Part shown: one piece after another, positions 17,769 through 26,820 of the stretch | Numbering within the stretch: position 1 is the stretch's first letter | How the letters are laid out: each line of letters opens with the position of its first letter | Origin: Flammeovirga pacifica | GTDB taxonomy: Bacteria > Bacteroidota > Bacteroidia > Cytophagales > Flammeovirgaceae | Length of the DNA: 64,000 nucleotides | Assembly: GCF_000807855.2 (NCBI RefSeq) | Contig: NZ_JRYR02000001.1 | Span: 2,352,368-2,416,367, forward strand | Direction of reading: 5' to 3' | Notes under the pieces: generated by a model | Told to the model about the DNA's origin: nothing | Database searches by the model: none | Seen by the model: the letters and a program-made list of their open reading frames with translations, nothing else | Translations under genes and position numbers: made by a program

Positions 17769-18455
17769 ATGAAAAAAAGTACACTACGATTTATTACTTT
17801 TCTTCTTTTTATAGGCACTTCTCTTTCAACTTACGCACAACAATTTGTCAGTCTTGAAAAAGAATTATTTTTGAAAGAAGAACAACTGAAAACTTTGAAG
17901 ATTAAATTCGACAAAGACTCAGCCTACTTTACAACAATGATTGATCGTTTAGATCGAGAAAAAGTAAGAATCATAAATGAAAGAGATTCTATTTCTGAAC
18001 TAAAAGACTCTTTGTATCCTCAAACAGAAGCTTTTGGAATAGTAAAAAAAGATATCTCTATCACAAGTAAAACTGATCAAAAAGATTATTATTTCAATAA
18101 AAATGATAAGCTAGCTTTAATTGATCACAGTCGTCACACCTATTCTTTTATTACTGAAAATGGTGTTAAATTAACTATCAACAAAAAGTATATAAAACCT
18201 TTTGATGGTAAAAAAAATACGATGTATTCAATTGCTAGATATCAAAATAGAATGGAAGATTATGATCATTTTGTAGCTTCTTTACCAACGGATAATTGGT
18301 ATGCATTTGACCTTGAAAGAAAAGAAAAAGAAAGATCAAAAATGCAAGAAGAGTATACAGAGATGGTCAACGATATTTCAATGCTAAAATTTGAGATAAA
18401 ACAATTGAAGAAAAAGATCATCAATAAAAATAAAGGACAGAAAGTAGAAGTTTAA
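17769..18455 (+). CDS. Exported coiled-coil protein of unknown function
   Basis: A 228-aa protein with a signal peptide (residues 1-24, ending STYAQQ). It has a coiled-coil region (SLEKELFLKEEQLKTLK) after it and a second helical segment at the C-terminus (MQEEYTEMVNDISMLKFEIKQLKKK). The middle (about 75-150) is a possible small beta domain (DISITSKTDQKDYYFNKNDK). I recognise no family. It is likely periplasmic and stands alone, 135 nt after the esterase gene, with its own terminator. Confidence 0.65.
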   Translation: MKKSTLRFITFLLFIGTSLSTYAQQFVSLEKELFLKEEQLKTLKIKFDKDSAYFTTMIDRLDREKVRIINERDSISELKDSLYPQTEAFGIVKKDISITSKTDQKDYYFNKNDKLALIDHSRHTYSFITENGVKLTINKKYIKPFDGKKNTMYSIARYQNRMEDYDHFVASLPTDNWYAFDLERKEKERSKMQEEYTEMVNDISMLKFEIKQLKKKIINKNKGQKVEV

Positions 18456-18479
18456 TCTACTCCTATCTTTCTTAAAAAG

Positions 18480-18516
18480 AGACTAATGGATAAACCATCT
18501 ATTAGTCTTTTTTTTT
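18480..18516 (+). terminator. Terminator after coiled-coil gene
   Basis: 12-bp stem with one mismatch (18480-18491 and 18497-18508), 5-nt loop and a run of eight or more T. Confidence 0.85.
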
Positions 18517-18619
18517 ATATTCATGATTAATCAAAATTTGGCTAACACCTTTTATTAATTGTCTTTAAAGTACTTACAACGTATACTCTCATCAATCAAA
18601 AATAAACTAAAGCTCTAAA

Positions 18620-19231
18620 ATGAAAATCTTAAAACTCTCTATTATTATATTACTTTTTTATTCCTTTAATGTGATTGGACAAGATGAGAAACCCTCATTA
18701 CTTAAATCGTTTAAATTCTCTGTTCTTTCATTTACAGAACTCGGAGGACAATGGAAGCCCACAGTAAGAGAAGAAGATAAATGGCCAAATATCCCTCATG
18801 AAGATATGGACCCAAAAGATATTCCACATACTTATTTTTCCTATGGATTGGATTTACAACTAAATTATATGATTGATGACGCAGGATTGTTAGGTATAGG
18901 CTATCAAAACCAACATTTTACTGATAATAATATGTTAGGTAACTTGAATACATATTATCTACATTTCAGAACAGGAGATGACTTTGATAGTAAATTCTGT
19001 TTATATGTCGAGTTTGATTTAGGAGCTTCTACAATGAATAATGAGTTTAAAGGAATAATGTATAGAATCACAGGTGGCGTGGATTTTAATGGCCTAAATA
19101 TTCCCTATGTCACACCTTCTGTAAATATTTATATCGGACAACGACCACTGAGTTACATCTCTTCTCATCAATATTCTGGTGGATTCTACAATATGTTTGG
19201 GATTGGTTTAGGACTAAGAATTAATGGATAA
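18620..19231 (+). CDS. Small outer-membrane beta-barrel-like protein
   Basis: A 203-aa protein with a signal peptide (residues 1-20, ending NVIGQ). Alternating strands such as LDLQLNYMIDDAGLLGIGYQNQ and NTYYLHFRTGDDFDSKFCLYVEFDLGAS alternate with short turns and end in MFGIGLGLRING, as in small eight- to ten-stranded outer-membrane barrels. It is not assigned to a named family. It stands alone and is convergent with the alternative complex III operon. Confidence 0.65.
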   Translation: MKILKLSIIILLFYSFNVIGQDEKPSLLKSFKFSVLSFTELGGQWKPTVREEDKWPNIPHEDMDPKDIPHTYFSYGLDLQLNYMIDDAGLLGIGYQNQHFTDNNMLGNLNTYYLHFRTGDDFDSKFCLYVEFDLGASTMNNEFKGIMYRITGGVDFNGLNIPYVTPSVNIYIGQRPLSYISSHQYSGGFYNMFGIGLGLRING

Positions 19232-19252
19232 ATAAATCAATTTATAATAAAA

Positions 19253-19284
19253 AAGCCTCAGATCGAATCAACGATCTGAGGCTT
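19253..19284. terminator. Bidirectional terminator between barrel gene and act operon
   Basis: Perfect 13-bp stem AAGCCTCAGATCG (19253-19265) with its complement (19272-19284) and a 6-nt loop. A-rich on the left and T-rich on the right, so it can stop both convergent transcripts. Confidence 0.9.
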
Positions 19285-19307
19285 TATATTTTTCAAATGC
19301 TCACCTG

Positions 19308-20657
19308 TTAAGTATGGTGGTGCACTGATTCTTCTAACATTGGGTGATTCTGAGGAACCAAACCGCCTTTGCTTAGACCTGTAAAATACAAGTATAAGAA
19401 GATCGATAAGAAGATCATACCAGAACCAAGCTCTGTTAAACCAAACCCTCCGTTCTCTTTTAATGTACCAGGAATGATAAGGATTGCGTATTCTAAGAAG
19501 TGACCAAAAATTACTACAACAGCAACAATTTTCATCATCATAGTCTTACGTTTCGCATCTCTTGTCATTAATACAAAGAATGGGAAGATAAAGTTTGTAA
19601 TAAGGATAGTGAAGAATAAAGGAGCATATGTAGAGCTTCTCAAACGTTCTATGAAATAGATTGTTTCTTCTGGAATGTTCGCGTAGTAAATCAATAAGAA
19701 TTGAGAGAACCACAAGTACGACCAGAAAATTGAGAAACCAAATAAGAATTTACCTAAGTCATGTAGGTGATTCTCATTTACTGCTTTCAAATATCCCATT
19801 TCTTGAAGGATGATTACAAACAATGACATGAATGCCACAGCTGTTACTAACCAACCTGCAAGTAAGTACCATCCAAATAAAGTAGAGTACCAGTGAGTAT
19901 CAATTGACATAATCCAGTCCCATGAAGTTACTGACTCAGAAATACCAAAGAAGATCAAGAAAGCAACTGAAATACGTTGTGCTTTTCTGAAATACTTAGT
20001 AGTACCTGACATGTCTGCATCTTCAGCCTTTGAAATTTTATTCAAAGCCATACCAAATAATGTCCATACTGTAACGAATAATACCAATCTAAATAAGAAG
20101 AAAGGTGTATTCAAGAAATCTACTTTACCTGCAATAATTGCATCAAAGTGTGGAGAATTAGGATCTGCAATTCCGTCATGTGTCCAGTGGAAGATTGTAT
20201 GAGAACCCACTAAGAAAGTGATTAACAATACTACACCACCAACCGGAATAAAGTGACGGAAGTTTAACATAATTCTTTTGATCAATACAGGCCAACCAGA
20301 GTTAGCTACATATTGAAGCGCAAAGAAAAAGAATCCTAGTAATGCTACTCCTGTGAAGAACACACCGCTCAACCAGAAATCAACAATAATACGCTGCCAC
20401 CAATGGTATTCTGCATGATGCTCTCCACTAGCGTGTGCGTCTCCGTGAGCATCACCTGAATGAACCGAAGCTACTTCAGTTGCGTGCTCTACCGCTGCAT
20501 GATGATCATCATGACCACCACCCATTATCAAGAAGATCGTACCCAACACAAACAGTATCACTCCGATACCGCCGATGAGCAACACGTTCTTCTTCAGTTT
20601 ACCTTCAAAAGTAAACTGCTCTTGGATATTTTTTATATCTACATCTACGTGTGCCAT
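19308..20657 (-). CDS. actF: Alternative complex III subunit ActF
   Basis: Integral membrane subunit of 449 aa with about ten helices. In the quinol:cytochrome c oxidoreductase (alternative complex III), ActC and ActF are the NrfD-related membrane proteins. Here a first helix (VLLIGGIGVILFVLGTIFLI) is followed by a His-rich soluble segment with GGGHDDHH and GDAHGDAHASGEHH (about residues 48-80), then WWQRIIVDFWLSGVF and a series of helices including SWDWIMSIDTHWYSTLFGWY. Its place at the end of the act operon, 37 nt after actE, confirms the call. The His-rich stretch could bind metal but is not needed for the assignment. Confidence 0.92.
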   Translation of the reverse strand: MAHVDVDIKNIQEQFTFEGKLKKNVLLIGGIGVILFVLGTIFLIMGGGHDDHHAAVEHATEVASVHSGDAHGDAHASGEHHAEYHWWQRIIVDFWLSGVFFTGVALLGFFFFALQYVANSGWPVLIKRIMLNFRHFIPVGGVVLLITFLVGSHTIFHWTHDGIADPNSPHFDAIIAGKVDFLNTPFFLFRLVLFVTVWTLFGMALNKISKAEDADMSGTTKYFRKAQRISVAFLIFFGISESVTSWDWIMSIDTHWYSTLFGWYLLAGWLVTAVAFMSLFVIILQEMGYLKAVNENHLHDLGKFLFGFSIFWSYLWFSQFLLIYYANIPEETIYFIERLRSSTYAPLFFTILITNFIFPFFVLMTRDAKRKTMMMKIVAVVVIFGHFLEYAILIIPGTLKENGGFGLTELGSGMIFLSIFLYLYFTGLSKGGLVPQNHPMLEESVHHHT

Positions 20658-20694
20658 ATTTCTATAAAATATAGTTTAGATCGTTGGGACGACC

Positions 20695-21393
20695 TTAGTT
20701 ACCTTGAAGTTTTCTAACATATTTCACCACAGACCAACGCTCTTCAGGGTTCAACTGCGATTTGTGAGGCCACATACGTCCTTTACCGTGAGTAATCACG
20801 AAGAAGATATGACCATCTGTAGCACTCTTGATTGATTTACCTTTCAAGTTTGCTACACCACCGTATACTTTACCTACTTTACCTTTGCCGTCACCTTTTT
20901 CACCGTGACAAGGCATACAGTAAGCAGTAAATAAATGCTGTCCTCGAGCAACCACTTCTGGAGTTGCCTCCAATGGGTTTTTCAAGTTTTCAGCAGCCCA
21001 CTCCGCTTGATCAGCAGGAATATCCATATAGTATAGTAATTCCTGATCAGGCTTCGCTGCTGCTTCCTTAGTTACAGCTGTAAAGTTTTGACGCTTTACA
21101 GTACCTGCAACTGGCTCCTTAACGTTAATTACTCTGTCTTTTTTACCAGCAGAATAATAATCGTTGTACGGGTTAGAGTTGATAAAGTCCTCGTAGTAGA
21201 ATTCTTCAAGGAAACCACCTCTAATGCCCTCATACGTAAATTGAGAAAGCGGCTCGTAAGGTACAGTGTGGTACATTTGAGGAGCATATTCAAGACCAGT
21301 GAATTCACCGTCACCTTGAATCTTACATCCCGTCATTGCCAACGCTGCTGCACCAATTGCGATTGCTTTCATTACAACTTTATTGCCTCGCAT
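20695..21393 (-). CDS. actE: Alternative complex III subunit ActE, monoheme cytochrome c lipoprotein
   Basis: A 232-aa protein with a lipoprotein signal (AALAMTGCKIQG, Cys22) and one heme motif CMPCHGEKGDGKGK (near residue 145). The distal Met ligand is likely in FVITHGKGRMWPH. ActE is the monoheme subunit of alternative complex III and probably passes electrons out to a periplasmic acceptor. The N-terminal region with TVPYEPLSQF is typical of the ActE family. It lies 26 nt after actD and 37 nt before actF. Confidence 0.9.
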   Translation of the reverse strand: MRGNKVVMKAIAIGAAALAMTGCKIQGDGEFTGLEYAPQMYHTVPYEPLSQFTYEGIRGGFLEEFYYEDFINSNPYNDYYSAGKKDRVINVKEPVAGTVKRQNFTAVTKEAAAKPDQELLYYMDIPADQAEWAAENLKNPLEATPEVVARGQHLFTAYCMPCHGEKGDGKGKVGKVYGGVANLKGKSIKSATDGHIFFVITHGKGRMWPHKSQLNPEERWSVVKYVRKLQGN

Positions 21394-21419
21394 GTTTGCG
21401 TAATTTTAATCGTGATTAA

Positions 21420-22034
21420 TTATCCTTTTAACTCTCTAGCAGAATCTGTTACACCGTTAGTAAACAAGTCTACCACATAATCAATGAAAGAACCTTTCTT
21501 TTCTTTCTCTGTGAAACTCTTGTTGTTTACTTCCTCAGCACCAGCCTCTGATAATAAAGCTTTAATCTCATCTTCTGATAACTTATTAGCAGCAAGATCA
21601 ATTGCCATAATATGTTTATCATCTGATTGACGGCGGTCAAAGATTTGAGGCACTTTATAAGGCTTCAAGTCTTGTGATACGAAAAACGAACCTGCCATAC
21701 CGAAAGCAGAGAATAAAACTGTTAATTCGAAAGTAATCGGCACAAAGTCAGGAATTGCAATAAATCCTTTACCACCGATAATCATTGGCCATTCAAAACC
21801 CATGATCCATGATTGAAGTAAAATCGCACAAGTAGTACCTAAAGCACCAAACCCGAATGCCGCTTTTGGCATCCAAGAGCGTTTATACCCCAAAGCATCT
21901 TCCAAGAAGTGAACAGGATATGGAGTAAATACCTCATAGATATTCACACCCTTCTTTCTTAAAGCTTTTACCGCTTTAATCATGATGTCCTCATCACCAA
22001 AAACGCCTACTAAATAATTTGTGTTTTTTTCCAT
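21420..22034 (-). CDS. actD: Alternative complex III subunit ActD (DUF3341)
   Basis: A 204-aa protein of the DUF3341/ActD family: a short N-terminal domain (YLVGVFGDEDIMIKAVKALR), the motif YPVHFLEDALGYKRSWMPK, then two membrane helices around FGFGALGTTCAILL and TFELTVLFSAFGMAGSFFV. The start is placed at the ATG at 22034; an upstream TTG at 22058 overlaps actC and is less likely. ActD is a membrane subunit of the complex with a cytoplasmic domain. It is 13 nt after actC. Confidence 0.9.
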   Translation of the reverse strand: MEKNTNYLVGVFGDEDIMIKAVKALRKKGVNIYEVFTPYPVHFLEDALGYKRSWMPKAAFGFGALGTTCAILLQSWIMGFEWPMIIGGKGFIAIPDFVPITFELTVLFSAFGMAGSFFVSQDLKPYKVPQIFDRRQSDDKHIMAIDLAANKLSEDEIKALLSEAGAEEVNNKSFTEKEKKGSFIDYVVDLFTNGVTDSARELKG

Positions 22035-22047
22035 CTCTAATTCTTTT

Positions 22048-23475
22048 TTATAGATCAACTGGAACTCTATCTGCCTCTGGAACTACCTCGTTAGAGATTG
22101 TACGGCGAGATTTGTACACTTTAGTATCAGAACTTTTCAAGACTGATTTTACTTCTGCCATGTTTACTACTGGGAAGTACTTCGCAAATGCTAAGAACAA
22201 TGTGAAGAACAATCCAAAAGTAAATACGTAACACATTACATCATAAATCGTTGGTGTAAAGTATACCCAAGACGATGGTAAGAAGTCACGGTGAAGTGAT
22301 GTTACGATAATTACAAAACGTTCGAACCACATACCAATGTTTACAACAATTGAGATGAAGAAAATGAAAGGAATGCTTGTTCTTAGTTTTTTGAAGTAGA
22401 ATACCTGTGGTGAGATTACGTTACATCCCATCATAGACCAGTAAGCCCACCAATATTGGCCAGTCATACGGTTTACGAAAGCATATTGTTCGTATTCTAC
22501 ACCTGAGTACCATGCAATCACGAATTCCGTGATATATGCGATACCTACTACAGAACCTGTAATTGTTACTACAAGTGACATCATTTCGATGTGTTCCATA
22601 GTAATGTAGTCTTCTAATTTGTAAAGCTTACGAGTCACCAACATCAACGTCAATACCATAGCGAAACCTGAGAAGATCGCACCTGCTACGAAATATGGAG
22701 GGAAGATTGTCGTATGCCATCCTGGAATTACTGATGTTGCAAAGTCCATTGATACAATTGTGTGTACTGAAAGTACGAGAGGTGTTGATAAACCTGCTAA
22801 TATCAATGAAACTGCTTCATAGTGCATCCAAGTTTTTGCTGATCCGTTAAAGCCCATAGAAAGAGCTCCGTAGATAAGACGAGGAATCGGCTTAATCGCA
22901 CGGTCACGAATTGTTGCAAAGTCAGGTACAAGACCAATAAACCAGAATACTAATGATACTGAAAAATACGTTGAGATCGCAAAAACGTCCCAAAGTAATG
23001 GGGAGTTAAAGTTTACCCAAAGAGAACCATAAGTGTTTGGCAATGGTAATGCCCAAATACCACCAATCCAAGGACGACCCATGTGTACAACTGGCCAGAT
23101 AGCGGCACAGATTACGGCAAAGATAGTCATTGCTTCTGCTGCACGGTTAATAGATGTTCTCCATTTTTGACGGAATAACAACAATACCGCTGAGATTAGT
23201 GTACCTGCGTGACCGATACCTACCCACCATACGAAGTTGGTAATATCCCACGCCCATTGAACTGTCTTGTTAAGACCCCATCGACCGATACCAGACCAAA
23301 GCATTTCACCTAGAAACGCTCCACCTGCTAGAAGAAGGCATAGCGACAACGCCATTCCTGCAAACCATCCCATTGATGGACTTCCTTCTACTGGTCGACA
23401 GACATCTTCTGTTATGTCCTTGTATGTTTTACCACCAGTTACCAGTGGTTCACGGACTTTCGATACAATCTGCAT
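22048..23475 (-). CDS. actC: Alternative complex III subunit ActC (NrfD/PsrC family)
   Basis: A 475-aa integral membrane protein with about ten helices, of the NrfD/polysulfide-reductase membrane family. In this complex ActC carries the menaquinol oxidation site. The opening [21 protein letters not shown] and [38 protein letters not shown], with the conserved His of GIGHAGT, are visible, as is HMGRPW. The gene starts 66 nt after actB, with a hairpin between them, and ends 13 nt before actD. Confidence 0.93.
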   Translation of the reverse strand: MQIVSKVREPLVTGGKTYKDITEDVCRPVEGSPSMGWFAGMALSLCLLLAGGAFLGEMLWSGIGRWGLNKTVQWAWDITNFVWWVGIGHAGTLISAVLLLFRQKWRTSINRAAEAMTIFAVICAAIWPVVHMGRPWIGGIWALPLPNTYGSLWVNFNSPLLWDVFAISTYFSVSLVFWFIGLVPDFATIRDRAIKPIPRLIYGALSMGFNGSAKTWMHYEAVSLILAGLSTPLVLSVHTIVSMDFATSVIPGWHTTIFPPYFVAGAIFSGFAMVLTLMLVTRKLYKLEDYITMEHIEMMSLVVTITGSVVGIAYITEFVIAWYSGVEYEQYAFVNRMTGQYWWAYWSMMGCNVISPQVFYFKKLRTSIPFIFFISIVVNIGMWFERFVIIVTSLHRDFLPSSWVYFTPTIYDVMCYVFTFGLFFTLFLAFAKYFPVVNMAEVKSVLKSSDTKVYKSRRTISNEVVPEADRVPVDL

Positions 23476-23517
23476 TTTATCTTATGTAGAGTATGAATAC
23501 TTAACTTAATTTGAGTA

Positions 23518-23539
23518 CTAAGTAATTTCTATTACTTAG
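23518..23539 (-). other. Intercistronic hairpin between actB and actC
   Basis: Perfect 9-bp stem CTAAGTAAT/ATTACTTAG with a 4-nt loop, starting three bases after the actB stop. There is no T-run, so it is more likely an RNA stability or processing element than a terminator. Confidence 0.5.
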
Positions 23540-23541
23540 AT

Positions 23542-26500
23542 CTATGAATGAGCCTCTTCCTTGTTTCTTACTTTAGCTAAGTAATAAACGTTAGGACGAG
23601 TATTGATTTCATCCAACACATTGTAAGCACGCTCTTTCAATTCGCCTTCAAGTAGTTGGCGAACTTCAGATTCAGGATTATTTAAGTCACCAAACTTAAT
23701 TGCTCCTGAAGCACATGCTGACGAACAAGCTGTAGATACATCAGAGTCAACCATTGGACGGCCTTCTCTCTTAGCATTCAACTTACCTGCTTGCGTTCTC
23801 TGAACACACATAGAACATTTCTCCATCACACCACGAGAACGAACAGTAACATCTGGGTTTAATACCATCTTACCAAGATCGTTGTTCATGTTGTAATCAA
23901 ACTCATTATTATTGTGGTATTTGAACCAGTTGAAACGACGTACTTTGTAAGGACAGTTGTTCGCACAGTATTTTGTACCGATACATCTGTTATAAGTCAT
24001 TTGGTTCAAACCTTCAGATGAGTGAGAAGTTGCAGCAACTGGACAAACAGTCTCACAAGGAGCGTTGTTACAGTGCTGACACATCATTGGTTGGAATACT
24101 ACTTCTGGGTTACGTGCTGCACGCTCCATTTTAGCATAATCCGTCATTGATGCATTTTCTTCTTCAGTAAACTCGTCTTCCGGACGTTCGCTATAGTAAC
24201 GGTCTAAACGCAACCAGTGCATTTCACGACGGTTGATTACTTCTTGCTTACCTACGATAGGTACGTTATTCTCAATATGACATGCAGTCACACAAGCAGA
24301 ACAACCATCACAAGAGTTCAAATCAATCGCTAAGCCCCAATGGTGACCAGGATATTCGTGCACATCTGCTTTGATTCCTGTTACAGAATTCCAAAGTAAT
24401 GCTGCACCTGGCTTACCTTCGTTAGGTTGCTTAGGATTTTTATCGTAACCGTTATTATTGATATCCCATGCAGATACATCAGTTGGTTTCTCTTTACCTG
24501 AGTAAGTAGAGATCATAACCTCATGACGAGCAGCTGCTGGATCTTTTACGTATTGAGCAAGTGTAGTTTCTTGGATAATAGAATGACGGCTCATGATTGT
24601 CTCATGCGTCTGAGTTTGTGCTACGTGAGTTTTATTTCCAGTAGCAACAACAGCAACACCTGATGTAATCGTGTAGTTTGTCAATCCTTTAGCAGATAAT
24701 AATGACATAGCATTGAAACCTGCTGCTTCTTTAGCGATTTTACCCAAGTCATCTTGACCATAACCTAGAGGTACAGCAACAACACCTTTTGCTAAACCAG
24801 GCTGCATGATAACAGGTAGTTCAAATTCTCCAGATTTAGTAGTTACCTTAAGTACTTCTTTCTCTGTTTCGAATTCTTTATGAACACCTAAATCTCTTGC
24901 TGCATCTGGAGCGATGGCTACGAAGTTACCCCAAGTTACTTTTGTAATTGGATCAGGAGTTTCTTGAATATATGGGTTATTGGCTAAAGAACCATAGCCC
25001 ATAACTGTTGAAGGATAAGCTACAAATTCCCAATCAGCAGTAGTTTTGAATTTAGCAGAAACAGCTGCACCTGCTGCCGAAGCATCAGCTGAAGCAGAAT
25101 AATCTACTGCATCACTACCTTGATCGAAAACAGATTTGTAACCACCTGCATTTTCAGTTTCAAAGATACCATTGTGTAATGCTCTCACCCAGAAAGATTG
25201 TGCTACAGCTTCAGAAGACTGAAGACCAAACACCTCTGTTTTCCAGAATGATTTCACCAACTCATCATAAGAAGCATCAATACCAGCCCATGCTAAGAAA
25301 GAATCTTGTGCTTGACGAGTATTAAATATTTTATTGATAGTTGGTTGAGCAATACTGAAGTATCCTCTTTTGTATTCAGCATCATTCCAAGCTTCAAGAT
25401 AATGAGTATCAGGAGCATTGAAAGTACATGCTTTTGCAGTAGCATCTAAACGATCATTCGTTGATACAGAAAGTTTTGCTTTCTTGATACCTGCTGCAAC
25501 TTCTTTACCTCTAGCGTAATCGTAAACAGGGTTACAGTTATAGAATACAACTGCTCCATATTGACCACCTTTTAAAGCGTCAACAAAAGCATTCATTTGT
25601 ACATCTGAACCTTGACGAGTATATAGAGGAGTATTTAAGTCTACTGTTTTACCGTAGTTCTCAAGCATTTGGTTGATACCATTCACCAACAACTGTACAT
25701 TTACATCGTTGATTCCTGATACTACCAATGATTTACCTTTGGCTTTAAGTAATGCTTTAGCTGCTCTAGCAATGTTAGCATCTTTGATTGTACCTTTTAC
25801 AGTAGCGTTTCCAGTTGCTTTTGCGATTGCATTATAAAGTGCTGCTACAGCTACACCTTCTTGAGATGGTTTTAAAGCAGAACGGTAATCCGCTGCTGCA
25901 CCAGTAATTGTCAACATTGTCTCGAAAGAGAACAATTGAGACATCTTCTTCTTGTTTGGTCCCACTTTTCTTGTTGGAGCAAAATCTGCAGAGAAGATTC
26001 CTGGAGCTACCCAATTACCTAGAAAATCAGCGTTAAAACTTACTACTACATCTGCTTTACCAAATGCATAAGAAGGAACTGCTGCTTTTCCAAATTGCTT
26101 TTTATTTGCCTCAATAATTGCTGAGTTGTTGTCCTGATCGTAAGTTACTACGTCAGCATTGTACTTATCTGCAAATTGATTAAGGACTTTTTTTGTTGAT
26201 GGTGAAACAACAGTGTTTGTAACTACTGCTACTTTACCTGCTGCACCTAACCCTTTGATGATCTCAGCATCTGCCTTTTTCCAAGTAGTTTTAGTACCAC
26301 CTTTAGAAGGATCTTTTGCTCTAGAATCATCATACAATCCCATAATAGAAGCATTCGCACGAGCAGTAATTGCACCGTTAGAATATTTAGAGAATGTGTT
26401 ACCCTCAATAAAGATAGGTCTACCTTCTCTAGTCTTCACTACTACTGGCATTGCATCTGAACCGTTGAAATAAGTAGAAGCATAATAGTTTGCTACACCT

Positions 26501-26760
26501 GGATCAACGTTTTCAGGTTTGTTTAGGTAAGGAATAGCCTTCTTGACTGGTGCTTCACAAGCAGCTAAAGAAACTGCCGCTACAGAGAAGCCCATCACTT
26601 TCAAGAAGTCACGTCTGTTGCTTTTGAATTCCCCTTCCGAGTTATCACCATAAGCATCCTTAATAGGAAGGTGCTCTGGGAATTCCTTATCAGCATATTT
26701 TACGAATTCAGGGTCATTGGTTAATTGCTCAACGCCCTTCCAATATTCTTTCTTTGCCAT
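23542..26760 (-). CDS. actB: Alternative complex III subunit ActB, iron-sulfur protein
   Basis: A 1072-aa periplasmic iron-sulfur subunit. RRDFLKVMGFSVAAVSLAAC near residue 47 is a twin-arginine signal followed by a cysteine. The N-terminal two thirds resemble molybdopterin oxidoreductases but appear to have lost cofactor-binding residues, as in known ActB. The last 265 residues hold ferredoxin-type clusters: CDGCSACVTACHIE, CQHCNNAPCETVCP, CIGTKYCANNCP and CSMCVQ...ACSSACASG, consistent with three 4Fe-4S and one 3Fe-4S cluster. It links the quinol site in ActC to the hemes. 60 nt after actA. Confidence 0.94.
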   Translation of the reverse strand: MAKKEYWKGVEQLTNDPEFVKYADKEFPEHLPIKDAYGDNSEGEFKSNRRDFLKVMGFSVAAVSLAACEAPVKKAIPYLNKPENVDPGVANYYASTYFNGSDAMPVVVKTREGRPIFIEGNTFSKYSNGAITARANASIMGLYDDSRAKDPSKGGTKTTWKKADAEIIKGLGAAGKVAVVTNTVVSPSTKKVLNQFADKYNADVVTYDQDNNSAIIEANKKQFGKAAVPSYAFGKADVVVSFNADFLGNWVAPGIFSADFAPTRKVGPNKKKMSQLFSFETMLTITGAAADYRSALKPSQEGVAVAALYNAIAKATGNATVKGTIKDANIARAAKALLKAKGKSLVVSGINDVNVQLLVNGINQMLENYGKTVDLNTPLYTRQGSDVQMNAFVDALKGGQYGAVVFYNCNPVYDYARGKEVAAGIKKAKLSVSTNDRLDATAKACTFNAPDTHYLEAWNDAEYKRGYFSIAQPTINKIFNTRQAQDSFLAWAGIDASYDELVKSFWKTEVFGLQSSEAVAQSFWVRALHNGIFETENAGGYKSVFDQGSDAVDYSASADASAAGAAVSAKFKTTADWEFVAYPSTVMGYGSLANNPYIQETPDPITKVTWGNFVAIAPDAARDLGVHKEFETEKEVLKVTTKSGEFELPVIMQPGLAKGVVAVPLGYGQDDLGKIAKEAAGFNAMSLLSAKGLTNYTITSGVAVVATGNKTHVAQTQTHETIMSRHSIIQETTLAQYVKDPAAARHEVMISTYSGKEKPTDVSAWDINNNGYDKNPKQPNEGKPGAALLWNSVTGIKADVHEYPGHHWGLAIDLNSCDGCSACVTACHIENNVPIVGKQEVINRREMHWLRLDRYYSERPEDEFTEEENASMTDYAKMERAARNPEVVFQPMMCQHCNNAPCETVCPVAATSHSSEGLNQMTYNRCIGTKYCANNCPYKVRRFNWFKYHNNNEFDYNMNNDLGKMVLNPDVTVRSRGVMEKCSMCVQRTQAGKLNAKREGRPMVDSDVSTACSSACASGAIKFGDLNNPESEVRQLLEGELKERAYNVLDEINTRPNVYYLAKVRNKEEAHS

Positions 26761-26820
26761 TTCTCTATTGTAGAAAATCAGTTGAAAGCTTAGTGAACAA
26801 AAGGTTCAAAAAGCGACAAA

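Noticed and set aside
20460-20717. Plus-strand open frame in actF
   Set aside because: It is antisense to the His-rich actF segment and has no independent support.
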